From Alphaproteobacteria bacterium (GTDB lineage Bacteria; Pseudomonadota; Alphaproteobacteria; Micropepsales; Micropepsaceae): DNA of 64,000 nucleotides. Numbering within the stretch: the first letter of the stretch is position 1; each line of letters starts with the position of its first letter. The stretch is from positions 1 through 64,000 of the forward strand of contig JADZAI010000103.1 of the NCBI GenBank assembly GCA_020852655.1, read 5' to 3'. Below are positions 1 to 10,028 of the stretch, in pieces. The notes under the pieces were generated by a model. The model had not been told where the DNA came from. It was given only the letters and a program-made list of their open reading frames with translations, and did not search any database. The position numbers were made by a program, and so were the translations under genes.

Positions 1-710
<710 letters not shown>

Positions 711-846
711 GTCGTCATCCTAAAAGACCCACCGGCCCGATTGGCCGCCGGCATCCACGCCACTCTGAACGCGCGACTATGACCGGTCCCGCCTGAACGG
801 CAGGTTACGGCAGGCACGCGCCCGCATTCCCCGGCTCTCCCGGGCG

Positions 847-1941
847 TTAAGATAGGTCCGAACCCACCCCTGCACCAGTCACACCACCGTTTTGTTTCGC
901 CGAAAGACGGGACGGCTCCAGGAAGGAACCATCCGCCGCCAGTTGCACAAATCGGCCCATCGGCAGCCAGGCGGTGCGGCCGACGGGTTTTTGGCCGTTT
1001 TCCGCCGCGAACACGATGAACCCGCGCAGCCCGGGGCCGTCCCGCGCGACCGCCGGCCGGATATGTGTCCCGGCGAGTGTGCGCCCGTGAAACGCGCCCG
1101 GTGCACACAGGGCCGTAGCGACGCGCCCCCGCTCCGCCCGGGTGCCCGGATGATCGCGCCCGCCGAATCGCCGTAGCAGGGCACCCAGCGCCAGATCGCG
1201 CGCCTCGCCCGGCAACCCGGCCAGCGCCGTACGGTCGACCGCGACGCCGCCATCGAGATCGCGCAGGTGATCCTCGAAAAACCTCCGCGCGCAGCATTCT
1301 GCCCGGGCACGCGCAGCCTGTGCCGCGACGATCTCGGCCAGCGGCACGTCGAGCCCCTGCCCGCGCAACCGTGCCCGGTCGAAGCGCCGGTCGGCGTTCG
1401 AGGGATCGACCACGAAGGCCTGGCCCAACCCCTCCAGCCACGCGACCAGCGCCGCCTTCCGGGTTGCCAGCAGCGGCCGCACCAGCCGGATGCCCTCGCC
1501 GATTTCGCTCTGCGACGGCATGCCGGCGAGGCCCATCCGCCCGCTGCCCCGTGCCGCCCGCATGACGACCGTCTCGATCTGGTCGTCCAGCGTGTGCCCG
1601 GTCAGCAGCGAGCGCGCCCCGGCCCGCCCCGCCGCCTCCGTCATCAGCCGATAGCGCGCCGCCCGCGCCGCCTCCTGGATGCCGGCCTTCGGCTTCTCGC
1701 CCTCCCAGCGCAGTATCTCGTGCGGCAGGCCGAGCGCCCGCGCCCATGCGCCGACCTCAGCGGCCTCGCCGGCCGACTCCGGGCGCAATCCGTGATCCAC
1801 GGTGAAGACGAGAGGCTTCAGTCCGGCCGCCAGGCGCATCAGCGCCATCGAGTCCGGGCCGCCGGAAACCGCCAGCGCGAAAGGGCGCGGCGGGTCCAGC
1901 CGTCGCAGCGTTTCGGCGAACGCTGCCTCTAGCTGCCGCAC
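847..1941 (-). CDS. tilS: tRNA(Ile)-lysidine synthase
   Basis: SGGPDSMALM PP-loop motif; located between cpoB and ftsH as in many proteobacteria. Confidence 0.93.
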   Translation of the reverse strand: MRQLEAAFAETLRRLDPPRPFALAVSGGPDSMALMRLAAGLKPLVFTVDHGLRPESAGEAAEVGAWARALGLPHEILRWEGEKPKAGIQEAARAARYRLMTEAAGRAGARSLLTGHTLDDQIETVVMRAARGSGRMGLAGMPSQSEIGEGIRLVRPLLATRKAALVAWLEGLGQAFVVDPSNADRRFDRARLRGQGLDVPLAEIVAAQAARARAECCARRFFEDHLRDLDGGVAVDRTALAGLPGEARDLALGALLRRFGGRDHPGTRAERGRVATALCAPGAFHGRTLAGTHIRPAVARDGPGLRGFIVFAAENGQKPVGRTAWLPMGRFVQLAADGSFLEPSRLSAKQNGGVTGAGVGSDLS

Positions 1942-2831
1942 CCGGCCTTCTTCGCCTCGCGCTCGGCGCGGCCGAGGATGGCGTCGCTCGCCTTGGGATA
2001 TTTCTGCTTGATCGCGCCGAGCGCGGTGCAGCCTTCCTTGGTCTTGCCGATCTGGATCAGCGACAGGCCGAGCTTCAGCATCGCTTCCGGCCCGCGGCCG
2101 CTCTGCGGATATTTCTTCAGCACGTCGGCGAAGGCGAGCGCCGCCGATTCATAGTTCTTCTGCACATAGTGGATATCGGCGATCCAGTACTGCGCCTGCG
2201 CGGCATAATCCGTGTCCGGATGATCGCGCACGACCTGCTTGAACAGCGCCATCGCGCCGTCATAGTCGGCCTTCGTCAGCAGATCCATCGCCTGGTTGTA
2301 GGTGCCCTCGGCATCCGACCCCGACTGGCGCTCCGGCACATCGCCGATCGTGCCCGGCGGCTTCGGTCCGCCTTCGCTGCCCGAACCGCCGCTGCCGGGC
2401 GGCGGGCCGCTGTCGGGACCGCCCGGCGGCGGAGGCGCGGTGCCGTCGCCCGGCGCCGTGCCGTCCGCGGGGGGCGAGCCGTTCGGGTTTCCTTCGAGCT
2501 GGTTCAGGCGGAAATTCGTCTCGGTCTGGAGCTGGTCCAGCTTCTCCTGCACCGTGCGCACGTCGTGGCTGAGCTGCTCGACCTGCCCGGTCAGCGTCCG
2601 CACCGACTGCTCCAGGTCGTTCAGCCGCTGCATCGACGGACCGGCTCCGCCGCCGCCCGCGCCGCTGCCGCCCTGTTCCACCTGGTCCTGGAGGTCGCGC
2701 AGATCCTGCTCGATCCGGCTCAGGCGCGCATCGATATCGTCGTCATAGCGCTGGGCGCTGGCCGGGCCCGACAGGGCGACCGCAGTCAGGGCGAGGCCCG
2801 CGAGGGCGGCACGAAGGGAAGGAATCGGCAT
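1929..2831 (-). CDS. cpoB: Tol-Pal system protein CpoB/YbgF
   Basis: Signal peptide, coiled coil (SRIEQDLRDLQDQVEQ), Pro/Gly linker, C-terminal TPR (YNQAMDLLTKADYDGAMALFKQVVRDHPDTDYAAQAQYWIADIHY). Confidence 0.92.
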   Translation of the reverse strand: MPIPSLRAALAGLALTAVALSGPASAQRYDDDIDARLSRIEQDLRDLQDQVEQGGSGAGGGGAGPSMQRLNDLEQSVRTLTGQVEQLSHDVRTVQEKLDQLQTETNFRLNQLEGNPNGSPPADGTAPGDGTAPPPPGGPDSGPPPGSGGSGSEGGPKPPGTIGDVPERQSGSDAEGTYNQAMDLLTKADYDGAMALFKQVVRDHPDTDYAAQAQYWIADIHYVQKNYESAALAFADVLKKYPQSGRGPEAMLKLGLSLIQIGKTKEGCTALGAIKQKYPKASDAILGRAEREAKKAGCGS

Positions 2832-3085
2832 GGCGTCTCGTAGCGAAGGAGCGAGCGACGGCGCAAGTTCGTGGGAACCTTAGCGCGGAAAATGGGCCGA
2901 ATCTGTGGCCATCTCACGCTGCGGCCTTGGGAGCTTGCGCCGCCGGAACGTACGAAACCCGCATGAAGCTCCGCTGAATGGTCTCCATGCTTGCGCCGAC
3001 CACGCCCGCATCCGCGCAGATCGACACCGCCTCTTGAGCGCCCCGCGCGGCCTTTCTAGTGTCGAGGGAGGTTGAGGGAAACGAC

Positions 3086-4726
3086 ATGACTGCCGCAACG
3101 ACCGTCTACGATCGCGATCTGCCCAAGACGCCGGCGAATTTCCTGCCGCTGACGCCGCTCACCTTCCTCGATCGCGCCGCCGCGACCTTCCCGGCCCGCC
3201 TCGCCGTCGTGCATGGCGACCGCCGCTTCACCTATGCCGAGTTCGACGCCCGCCGCCGGCGCCTCGGCTCCGCGCTGAAGGCGCACGGCATCGCGGCCGG
3301 CGATACGGTGTCGATCCTCTGTCCCAACACCCCGCCGATGCTCGAGGCCCATTACGGCGTGCCGATGACCGGCGGCGTCATCAACGCGATCAACTACCGC
3401 CTCTCGGCCCAGGAGATCGCCTTCATCCTCGACCACGGCGAAGCCAAGATCTTCATCGTCGACAGCGAGTTCGGCGCGCTCGCCAGGGCCGCGCTCGGCC
3501 AATGCAAGGCGAAGCCGCTGGTCATCGGCATCGACGATCCCGAACACGAAGGCGGCGAAGTTATTGGCGAGATCGAGTACGAGGCCTTCATCGCCAAGGG
3601 TGATGCGGCCTATGCCGGCGAGCCCATCGCCGATGAATGGAACGCCATCGCGCTCAACTACACCTCGGGCACCACCGGCAACCCGAAGGGCGTCGTCTTC
3701 CACCACCGCGGCGCCTATCTCGCCGCCATCGGCAATGTCGTCACCGCCGGCATGGCCGCGAACCCGGCCTATCTGTGGACGCTGCCGATGTTTCACTGCA
3801 ACGGCTGGTGCTACACATGGGCGATTTCGACCGTCGCCGGCACCCATGTCTGCCTGCGCAAGACGGAAGCGGCGCGCATCTACGACGCCATCGCGAAACA
3901 CGGCGTCACGCATATGTGCGGCGCGCCGGTCGTCATGAACATGCTCGTCAACGCGACCGAGGCGCAGAAGGCCGCCAAGGGCGACCGCAGCGTTGAGTTC
4001 TACACCGCCGCCGCCCCGCCGCCGGCTGCGGTGCTCCAGAAGATGGAGGCCGCCGGCTTCCGCGTGACCCACATCTACGGCCTCACCGAAACCTACGGCC
4101 CCTCCGTCATCAACGACTGGAACGAGGACTGGGACGCCCTCGACGCCGCCGAGCGCGCCCGGCTGAAGGCGCGCCAGGGTGTCAAATACCAGGTGCTGGA
4201 AGACCTCGCCGTACTCGACCCCGAGACCATGCAGCCCGTGCCGAAGGACGGCGAGGCGATGGGCGAGGTCTTCTTCCGCGGCAACATCGTCATGAAGGGC
4301 TACCTGAAGAACCCCACAGCGACCGAAGCGGCCTTCAAGGACGGCTGGTTTCACTCCGGCGACCTCGGCGTGTGGGACGCCGACGGCTATATCCGCCTCA
4401 AGGACCGCTCCAAGGACATCATCATCTCCGGCGGCGAGAACATCTCCTCGATCGAGGTCGAGGACGTGCTCTACCGTCACCCCGCCGTCTTCGAGGCCGC
4501 CGTCGTCGGCCGTCCGGACGAGCAATGGGGCGAAGTCGCCATCGCCTTCGTCACGCTGAAGCCGGGCGGCGAGGCGAGCGAACAGGAACTCATCGAGTTC
4601 GTCCGCAGCGAGATCGCCAGATACAAGGCGCCGAAGAAGATCGTCTTCGGCGACCTCCCCAAGACCTCCACCGGCAAGGTCCAGAAATTCAAGCTCCGCG
4701 ACCAGGCCCGCCCGATCGGCATCTGA
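3086..4726 (+). CDS. AMP-dependent acyl-CoA synthetase/ligase
   Basis: YTSGTTGNPKGV, GLTETYGP, SGGENISSIEVEDVLYRHPAV, KTSTGKVQKFKLR motifs. Confidence 0.93.
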   Translation: MTAATTVYDRDLPKTPANFLPLTPLTFLDRAAATFPARLAVVHGDRRFTYAEFDARRRRLGSALKAHGIAAGDTVSILCPNTPPMLEAHYGVPMTGGVINAINYRLSAQEIAFILDHGEAKIFIVDSEFGALARAALGQCKAKPLVIGIDDPEHEGGEVIGEIEYEAFIAKGDAAYAGEPIADEWNAIALNYTSGTTGNPKGVVFHHRGAYLAAIGNVVTAGMAANPAYLWTLPMFHCNGWCYTWAISTVAGTHVCLRKTEAARIYDAIAKHGVTHMCGAPVVMNMLVNATEAQKAAKGDRSVEFYTAAAPPPAAVLQKMEAAGFRVTHIYGLTETYGPSVINDWNEDWDALDAAERARLKARQGVKYQVLEDLAVLDPETMQPVPKDGEAMGEVFFRGNIVMKGYLKNPTATEAAFKDGWFHSGDLGVWDADGYIRLKDRSKDIIISGGENISSIEVEDVLYRHPAVFEAAVVGRPDEQWGEVAIAFVTLKPGGEASEQELIEFVRSEIARYKAPKKIVFGDLPKTSTGKVQKFKLRDQARPIGI

Positions 4727-4806
4727 CCCCGGGATTCACGTTTCGTTTCCGTGTCAGGCTTTGTCGCCCTGTTGCGTCAACCTAAATCCGTTCAGGAGGA
4801 CAGGAG

Positions 4807-5106
4807 ATGCCGCACCGCTTCATGTCACGCCACGCGATGGTCCGTGCCCGCCAGCGCGGCATCGGCGAGGAACGGCTCGAAGCCTTCCTAGCGCTCGCCG
4901 ACCTCGATGCGCCGGTGGGCGGCGGCTGCATCGCGCTTCGCATCAGCCGCCGTCTCAAGCGCGACCGCCGCATCCGCGAAGCCTTCGGGCCGATGCTCGA
5001 CCTCATCGCCGACCTCGCCCTCGTCATGGCCGGCGACGGAAGCATCGTCACCGTCATGCACGACCACGGCCAGGCATCCGGCCGGCGCTATCGCCGGACG
5101 CATTAG
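4807..5106 (+). CDS. Small hypothetical protein, possibly DUF4258/RelE-like
   Basis: SRHAMVRARQRGI start and LALVMAGDGSIVTVMHD end; RBS-like aggaggacaggag upstream. Confidence 0.6.
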   Translation: MPHRFMSRHAMVRARQRGIGEERLEAFLALADLDAPVGGGCIALRISRRLKRDRRIREAFGPMLDLIADLALVMAGDGSIVTVMHDHGQASGRRYRRTH

Positions 5107-5108
5107 CG

Positions 5109-5372
5109 TTAGTCGCGCGGAGCTCGGGGGAAGTAATCCGCGTCGCGGTCATACGACAGCCGCCCGTCCCGCCCGCGGAGAACGCCGGTGCGTTGCAGCA
5201 CCCAGCTCAACGCCACCGCCCAGCCGGCGATCGTCCAGCCGAGGAACAAATTGACGGCGAAGATCACCCAGAAGCCCGGAACGCGCAGATACGCCGCGAG
5301 CAGCGTCGGGATGAAATAGATCGCCAGAATGAGCAGCAGCAAGGCGGTCCACATATCGATCCCTCGGAACAA
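5109..5372 (-). CDS. Small membrane protein, superinfection-immunity (Imm)-like family
   Basis: LLLILAIYFIPTLLAAYLRVPGFWVIFAVNLFLGWTIAGWAVALSWVLQ. Confidence 0.65.
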   Translation of the reverse strand: MFRGIDMWTALLLLILAIYFIPTLLAAYLRVPGFWVIFAVNLFLGWTIAGWAVALSWVLQRTGVLRGRDGRLSYDRDADYFPRAPRD

Positions 5373-5414
5373 CGACAGCGGTCAGAACGGCAGGCGCGGC
5401 GTCGAGTTCCACCG

Positions 5415-5879
5415 CTATCGCAGCGAAAACCGCCCGCGCTGCTCCGGCGCCCGGCTCAGGGCGGCGAACACCCCGCCCGCGATCAGGCCGACGACACCCT
5501 GGGCCGCGATGCCGGCAACGGTACGTGCGCCGGGGATGACGAAGAGGCCCATCACCGCCTTCAGCGTCAGCACCAGCGTCACGATCGCGACCGCACCGGC
5601 ACCCGCATACCACCAGAAGCGCAGGCCCGGGGCGATGCGCTTCACGAAAGCCGCCGCGAGGAACGCGATCAGCAATCCGACCGTCACCAGCAGCGGATAG
5701 AGCCCGACATCGAGCGCCAGCCCCTTCATCGTCACCAGATACCAGCCGAGCCGCTGGCCGAACGAGAGCGGTCCGCCATGCGCGGCCGCAAAGCCCGCCT
5801 GGTCGAACCCGGTGAGCACGGCAGCGCCGAGGAAGAAGGCCACGAGCACCGCCACCACAAAGGCCAGGATCACACGCAT
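5415..5879 (-). CDS. Hypothetical multi-pass membrane protein
   Basis: Several hydrophobic segments; start at MRVILAFVVAVLVAFFLG favoured. Confidence 0.6.
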   Translation of the reverse strand: MRVILAFVVAVLVAFFLGAAVLTGFDQAGFAAAHGGPLSFGQRLGWYLVTMKGLALDVGLYPLLVTVGLLIAFLAAAFVKRIAPGLRFWWYAGAGAVAIVTLVLTLKAVMGLFVIPGARTVAGIAAQGVVGLIAGGVFAALSRAPEQRGRFSLR

Positions 5880-5960
5880 CGCTATCCCCTCGCGGGTTGC
5901 CTTTTGCCGCAACCTGTCCGAACGCTACGACCCATGGCAAGGACAATCGGCAGGACTCCC

Positions 5961-7085
5961 ATGAAGAGCACCCTTCTGCTCGCCGCCCTTCTCACCGCGA
6001 CGGCCGCCGCCTCGCCCATTCTCCAGGCGCCGGCGGACGGCGATCCGTCGGCCTACACGATCGAGCCGGTCGCGACCGGCCTCGACAATCCCTGGTCGCT
6101 CGCCTTCCTGCCCGACGGCAGCATGCTGGTTGTCGAGCGCGACGCCGGCCTGCGCGTCATCCGCGGCGGCAAGCTCGACCCCAAGCGCCTCGACGGCCTG
6201 CCCCCTGCCTATGTGCAGAACCAGGGCGGCTATTTCGACGTCGTGCTCGATCCCGCCTACGCCTCGAACGGCCTCATCTACGTCGCCTATGCCGAAGGCA
6301 CCGACGCGGCGAACCACACCGCCGTCGCGCGCGCCCGCTTCGACGGCACCGCGCTGCACGACGTAACGGTTATCTTCCGCAACACGCCGGAGAAGGACAC
6401 CACCGCCCATTACGGCGGCCGTATGGTCTTCCTGCCCGACGGCACGCTGCTCCTCACCACCGGCGACGGCTTCGAGTTCCGCGAGCAGGCACAGGACCTC
6501 GCGAGCGGCCTCGGCAAGATCATCCGCATCGACACCAGCGGCAACGCGCCCGCCGACAATCCCTTCGCCGGCCAGCCGGTCGCCAACGCCAAGGTCTGGA
6601 CCTATGGCCACCGCAACCAGCAGGGCCTGGCGCGCGATTCCATCACCGGCCGCATCTACCAGACCGAGCACGGCGCGCTTTCCGGTGACGAGGTGAACCT
6701 CATCGAAAAGGGCGCGAATTACGGCTGGCCGATCGCGACCTATTCCGTCGACTATTCCGGCTCGGTCATCTCGCCCTTCACCGAGAAGGAAGGCACGACG
6801 CAGCCCATCGCCGTATGGAAGCCGGAACGCTTCGCCCCCTCGGGCCTCACCGTCTATCGCGGCCGCCTCTTCCCGCAGTGGGACGGCGACCTGCTCGCCG
6901 GCTCCCTCGCCGAAATGCGCGTCGACCGCCTCGACCTCGACGACACCGGCAAGGTCGTCGGCTGGCAGCGCCTGTTCGGCGAACTGCAAACCCGCATCCG
7001 CGACGTCCGCACCGGCCCCGACGGCGCGATCTATCTCCTCACCGACGAAGACGACGGCAAGGTGCTGAAGGTCACGCCGCGGTGA
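5961..7085 (+). CDS. PQQ-dependent sugar (aldose/sorbosone-type) dehydrogenase
   Basis: Signal peptide then VATGLDNPWSLAFLPDGSMLVVERDAGLRVI..., GHRNQQGLARD, EHGALSGDEVNLIEKGANYGWP. Confidence 0.9.
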   Translation: MKSTLLLAALLTATAAASPILQAPADGDPSAYTIEPVATGLDNPWSLAFLPDGSMLVVERDAGLRVIRGGKLDPKRLDGLPPAYVQNQGGYFDVVLDPAYASNGLIYVAYAEGTDAANHTAVARARFDGTALHDVTVIFRNTPEKDTTAHYGGRMVFLPDGTLLLTTGDGFEFREQAQDLASGLGKIIRIDTSGNAPADNPFAGQPVANAKVWTYGHRNQQGLARDSITGRIYQTEHGALSGDEVNLIEKGANYGWPIATYSVDYSGSVISPFTEKEGTTQPIAVWKPERFAPSGLTVYRGRLFPQWDGDLLAGSLAEMRVDRLDLDDTGKVVGWQRLFGELQTRIRDVRTGPDGAIYLLTDEDDGKVLKVTPR

Positions 7086-7690
7086 AGTCGTCACCCCAAG
7101 CTCTGCCAGCCCGTCAGGGCAAGCTGGCGCGGTATATCTCGACAGCGTCTCAGCTCTTGCTCGTCTCGTTCGATCCGATCGGGCCGTTCAACGGGATTGA
7201 GCAGGCAGAGGAAATTCCGGCCAAACTCCGACGCGCCGGATTCATTGCCAGGCAGGTCGACTACGTCGAGGACCGGAATCTCCGCGGCACCGTCTACCGC
7301 CTGGTTCCGGTGCCATTCCTCAACGCCGGCTGGCAGCACATCATTGTCGGCTTCGACGTCCGAGAGCCGAACCATGTGTATGTCAGAATCTACTACGATA
7401 CCCTGCTCCGTACCGCGGCTGCTCTCCTTCCTGCGGCATGGCTCCTCGCAAGCCTTTCGTTTGTCTGGAGCTACGCCGTCGGAGCGGCTGTCGGTGTACG
7501 GGTGCTTAGCGATACCTGGTTCGCATGGATCTGGTTCTTCGGCCTCCCGGTGGCCTGCGCCCTTCTCCGCTTCCTTCTGTTGCCGGTCCTTACGCATTGG
7601 CGCTGGCAAGCAATCCAGCGCTGCGTGATGCCGGGAACGCCAAAAACTCAACTCATCGGGCAATTCGAGCGCGCCCTTCGCCGCCGCTGA
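7082..7690 (+). CDS. Hypothetical membrane protein
   Basis: GTG start overlaps upstream stop; two long hydrophobic segments in the C-terminal half. Confidence 0.45.
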   Translation: MKSSPQALPARQGKLARYISTASQLLLVSFDPIGPFNGIEQAEEIPAKLRRAGFIARQVDYVEDRNLRGTVYRLVPVPFLNAGWQHIIVGFDVREPNHVYVRIYYDTLLRTAAALLPAAWLLASLSFVWSYAVGAAVGVRVLSDTWFAWIWFFGLPVACALLRFLLLPVLTHWRWQAIQRCVMPGTPKTQLIGQFERALRRR

Positions 7691-7722
7691 TCCACCGAGC
7701 GGCCAGCTCGCCGGCATCGCGC

Positions 7723-8982
7723 CTACCGAGCATCGATCGGCCTCTGCCGGTCAAGCCACGCCAGCGCGCCCTGCGCCGCGACGACACCGGTCGCGAAGCT
7801 CGCCTGGAGCAGATAGCCGCCCGTCGGGGCCTCCCAGTCCAGCATCTCGCCGGCGACGAACACACCGGGCATGGCGAGAAGCATCAAGCTCTTGTCAACG
7901 ACATCCCGCATGATCCCGCCTGCGCTGGAGATGGCGCGCTGAAGCCCCTGCGTGCCTGACACCTTCAACGCGACGGCCTTGATCGCGCCCGCGAGGCGAT
8001 CCGGTTCGCGCGGAGTCGAAACATCGGTTTCCCGCAGCAATCCTATCTCGACAGGCGACAGATGGAGGGACTTGCGCAGAAGGTTGCTCAACGACTGCTT
8101 CGGCGCGGCCCTCGCCACGCGCTCGGCGAGCCTGGCCACGGTCATGTCCGGCCTGAGGTCGATGACCAGCGCCTGCGGACAACCGTTCGTCAGAGAACGC
8201 GCTGCGGCCGACAGCGCGTAGATCGGCGTTCCCTCAAGCCCGTAACCCGTGATGATGACGTCGCCGCGCGTGACCGATTCAATCCGCAGAAACCCGGGCG
8301 TTTCTCCGACCTGCATGACGCCGACATTCTTCAGCGGCTGCCCCGCAAACCGCTCGCGGAACACGTCGCTCCACGCAATGGTGATCCCCATATTCGCCGG
8401 CTCGAACGGCGCGACAGCGACGCCCCGCCCCCGCAGCATCTCGGTCCACGCGCCGTTCGATCCGAGCTTCGGCCAGCTCGCCCCGCCGAGCGCCAGCACC
8501 GTCACGTCCGGCGCCACGGAAACCCGCCCGCCCGGCGCGTCGAACGCCAGCGCGCCCGCTTCATCCCAGCCGCGCCAGTCGTGCCGCGTGCGGACAACGA
8601 CACCCTGCCCCGCCAGCCGCGCCAGCCACGCCCGCAGCAGCGGCGAGGCCTTCATCGCCTTCGGAAACACCCGCCCGCTGGAGCCGACAAAGGTCGGCTG
8701 ACCCAGCCGCTCCGCCCACGCGATCAGCGCCGCCGGCGGAAACGCCTCCAGCACCGGCCGCAGCCAGTCCGCCGCCGCGCCATAGCGCCCGGCAAACGCC
8801 GCAAAGTCCTCCGAATGCGTCAGGTTCAGCCCGCCGCGCCCGGCGATCAGCAGCTTGCGCGCCACCGACGGCATGCGCTCATACACCGTCACCCGAACGC
8901 CGGCCGCGCTCAGCACCTCGGCGGCCATCAGCCCCGCCGGCCCGCCGCCGATCACGGCGGCAGTGCGCGGCGTACCCGTCAT
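7723..8982 (-). CDS. NAD(P)/FAD-dependent flavoprotein (HI0933/BaiN-like, TIGR03862-type)
   Basis: VIGGGPAGLMAAEVLSAAG, RKLLIAGRGGLNLTHSE, VFVAGEMLDWEAPTGGYLLQASFATG. Confidence 0.9.
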   Translation of the reverse strand: MTGTPRTAAVIGGGPAGLMAAEVLSAAGVRVTVYERMPSVARKLLIAGRGGLNLTHSEDFAAFAGRYGAAADWLRPVLEAFPPAALIAWAERLGQPTFVGSSGRVFPKAMKASPLLRAWLARLAGQGVVVRTRHDWRGWDEAGALAFDAPGGRVSVAPDVTVLALGGASWPKLGSNGAWTEMLRGRGVAVAPFEPANMGITIAWSDVFRERFAGQPLKNVGVMQVGETPGFLRIESVTRGDVIITGYGLEGTPIYALSAAARSLTNGCPQALVIDLRPDMTVARLAERVARAAPKQSLSNLLRKSLHLSPVEIGLLRETDVSTPREPDRLAGAIKAVALKVSGTQGLQRAISSAGGIMRDVVDKSLMLLAMPGVFVAGEMLDWEAPTGGYLLQASFATGVVAAQGALAWLDRQRPIDAR

Positions 8983-9783
8983 TCAGCGCCCTTCGAATTT
9001 CGGCTCGCGCTTTTCCATGAAGGCGAGCATGCCCTCGCGCGCATCGGCCGAACGCAGCAGCGGCAGCAATTGCAGGAAGACATGCTGCACATGGGTGTCG
9101 AAGGTCTCTTCCATCCCCATCCGCATCATGCGCTTCGACGACTGCACCGCCATCGGCGCATTCGCCGCGATCTCCTTCGCCACCGCCCGCGCCCGCTCCG
9201 GCAATTCGTTGTCGCCGACGACCTCCGACACGAGGCCCATCTCCAGGCATTCCTTCGCCTTCAGCGTCCGCCCGGTGAAGATGAGCTGCGCCGCCTTCGA
9301 CCACCCCAGCAGCCGCGGCAGGAACCACGTCCCGCCGCTCTCCGGCACGATGCCGCGCTTGGTGAAGGCCGCCGCCATCTTCGCGCTCTCCGCCATGATG
9401 CGGATGTCGCAGCCGAGCGCCGTATCCATGCCGTAGCCCGCGGCCGAACCGTTCAGCGCACAGATCGTCGGCGTGTCCATGTTGTAGAGCGCCGTCGGCG
9501 GCGTGTGCTTGAGGTTGATCGTCGTCTGCGTCACCGCGCCCGAGGCGATCCCCGTCGCGCCGTCCTTGTGGCGCGTCGCCTCGCCGAGATCGAGCCCCGC
9601 ACAGAAGGCCCGCCCCGTGCCCGTCAGGATGATGCAGCGCACGTCCTTGTCGGCGTCGGCCTTGAGCAGATAGTCGGTCAGCATGTCCAGCATGTCGCCC
9701 GAGATCGTGTTCATCCGCTCGGGCCGGTTCAGCGTGATCGTCGCGATATGCTCATTGACCTCGTAAAGAACTGGGTCGCTCAT
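8983..9783 (-). CDS. Enoyl-CoA hydratase/isomerase family protein
   Basis: ITLNRPERMNTIS, AFCAGLDL, ALNGSAAGYGMDTALGCDIRIMAES, RGIVPESGGTWFLPRLLG. Confidence 0.93.
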   Translation of the reverse strand: MSDPVLYEVNEHIATITLNRPERMNTISGDMLDMLTDYLLKADADKDVRCIILTGTGRAFCAGLDLGEATRHKDGATGIASGAVTQTTINLKHTPPTALYNMDTPTICALNGSAAGYGMDTALGCDIRIMAESAKMAAAFTKRGIVPESGGTWFLPRLLGWSKAAQLIFTGRTLKAKECLEMGLVSEVVGDNELPERARAVAKEIAANAPMAVQSSKRMMRMGMEETFDTHVQHVFLQLLPLLRSADAREGMLAFMEKREPKFEGR

Positions 9784-9828
9784 GGATGTCCCTCCGGTGT
9801 TTCAATGGAGCGACCCTAGCCTAAAGCT

Positions 9829-10020
9829 GTCATCCCGGGCGAGCCCACCGGAGGCGTGCGAGACCTAAGGACCCAGGCAGGGCAATCGCATTTGGCAAAA
9901 CAGAGATGTCATCCCGGCCGAAGCGAAGCGAAGAGCCGGGACCCAGGGGCAACAAACACCGGTGTCTGAGGCCCCTGGGTCCTTAGGTCTCCGCGGCTTC
10001 GCCGGCTCGCCCGGGATGAC
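9829..10020. repeat. Intergenic composite of three related repeat copies (two inverted, one internal)
   Basis: Left arm gtcatcccgggcgagcccaccggaggcgtgcgagacctaaggacccagg; right arm is nearly its reverse complement (cctgggtccttaggtctccgcggcttcgccggctcgcccgggatgac); internal copy gtcatcccggccgaagcg...gccgggacccagggg. Confidence 0.85.
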
Positions 10021-10028
10021 ATAATTGC

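Noticed and set aside
4761-5960. N-terminal 400-aa extension of the 774-aa ORF before the sugar dehydrogenase
   Set aside because: Low-complexity Arg/Pro-rich shadow of genes on the opposite strand. A signal peptide begins at 5961, so the real start is there.
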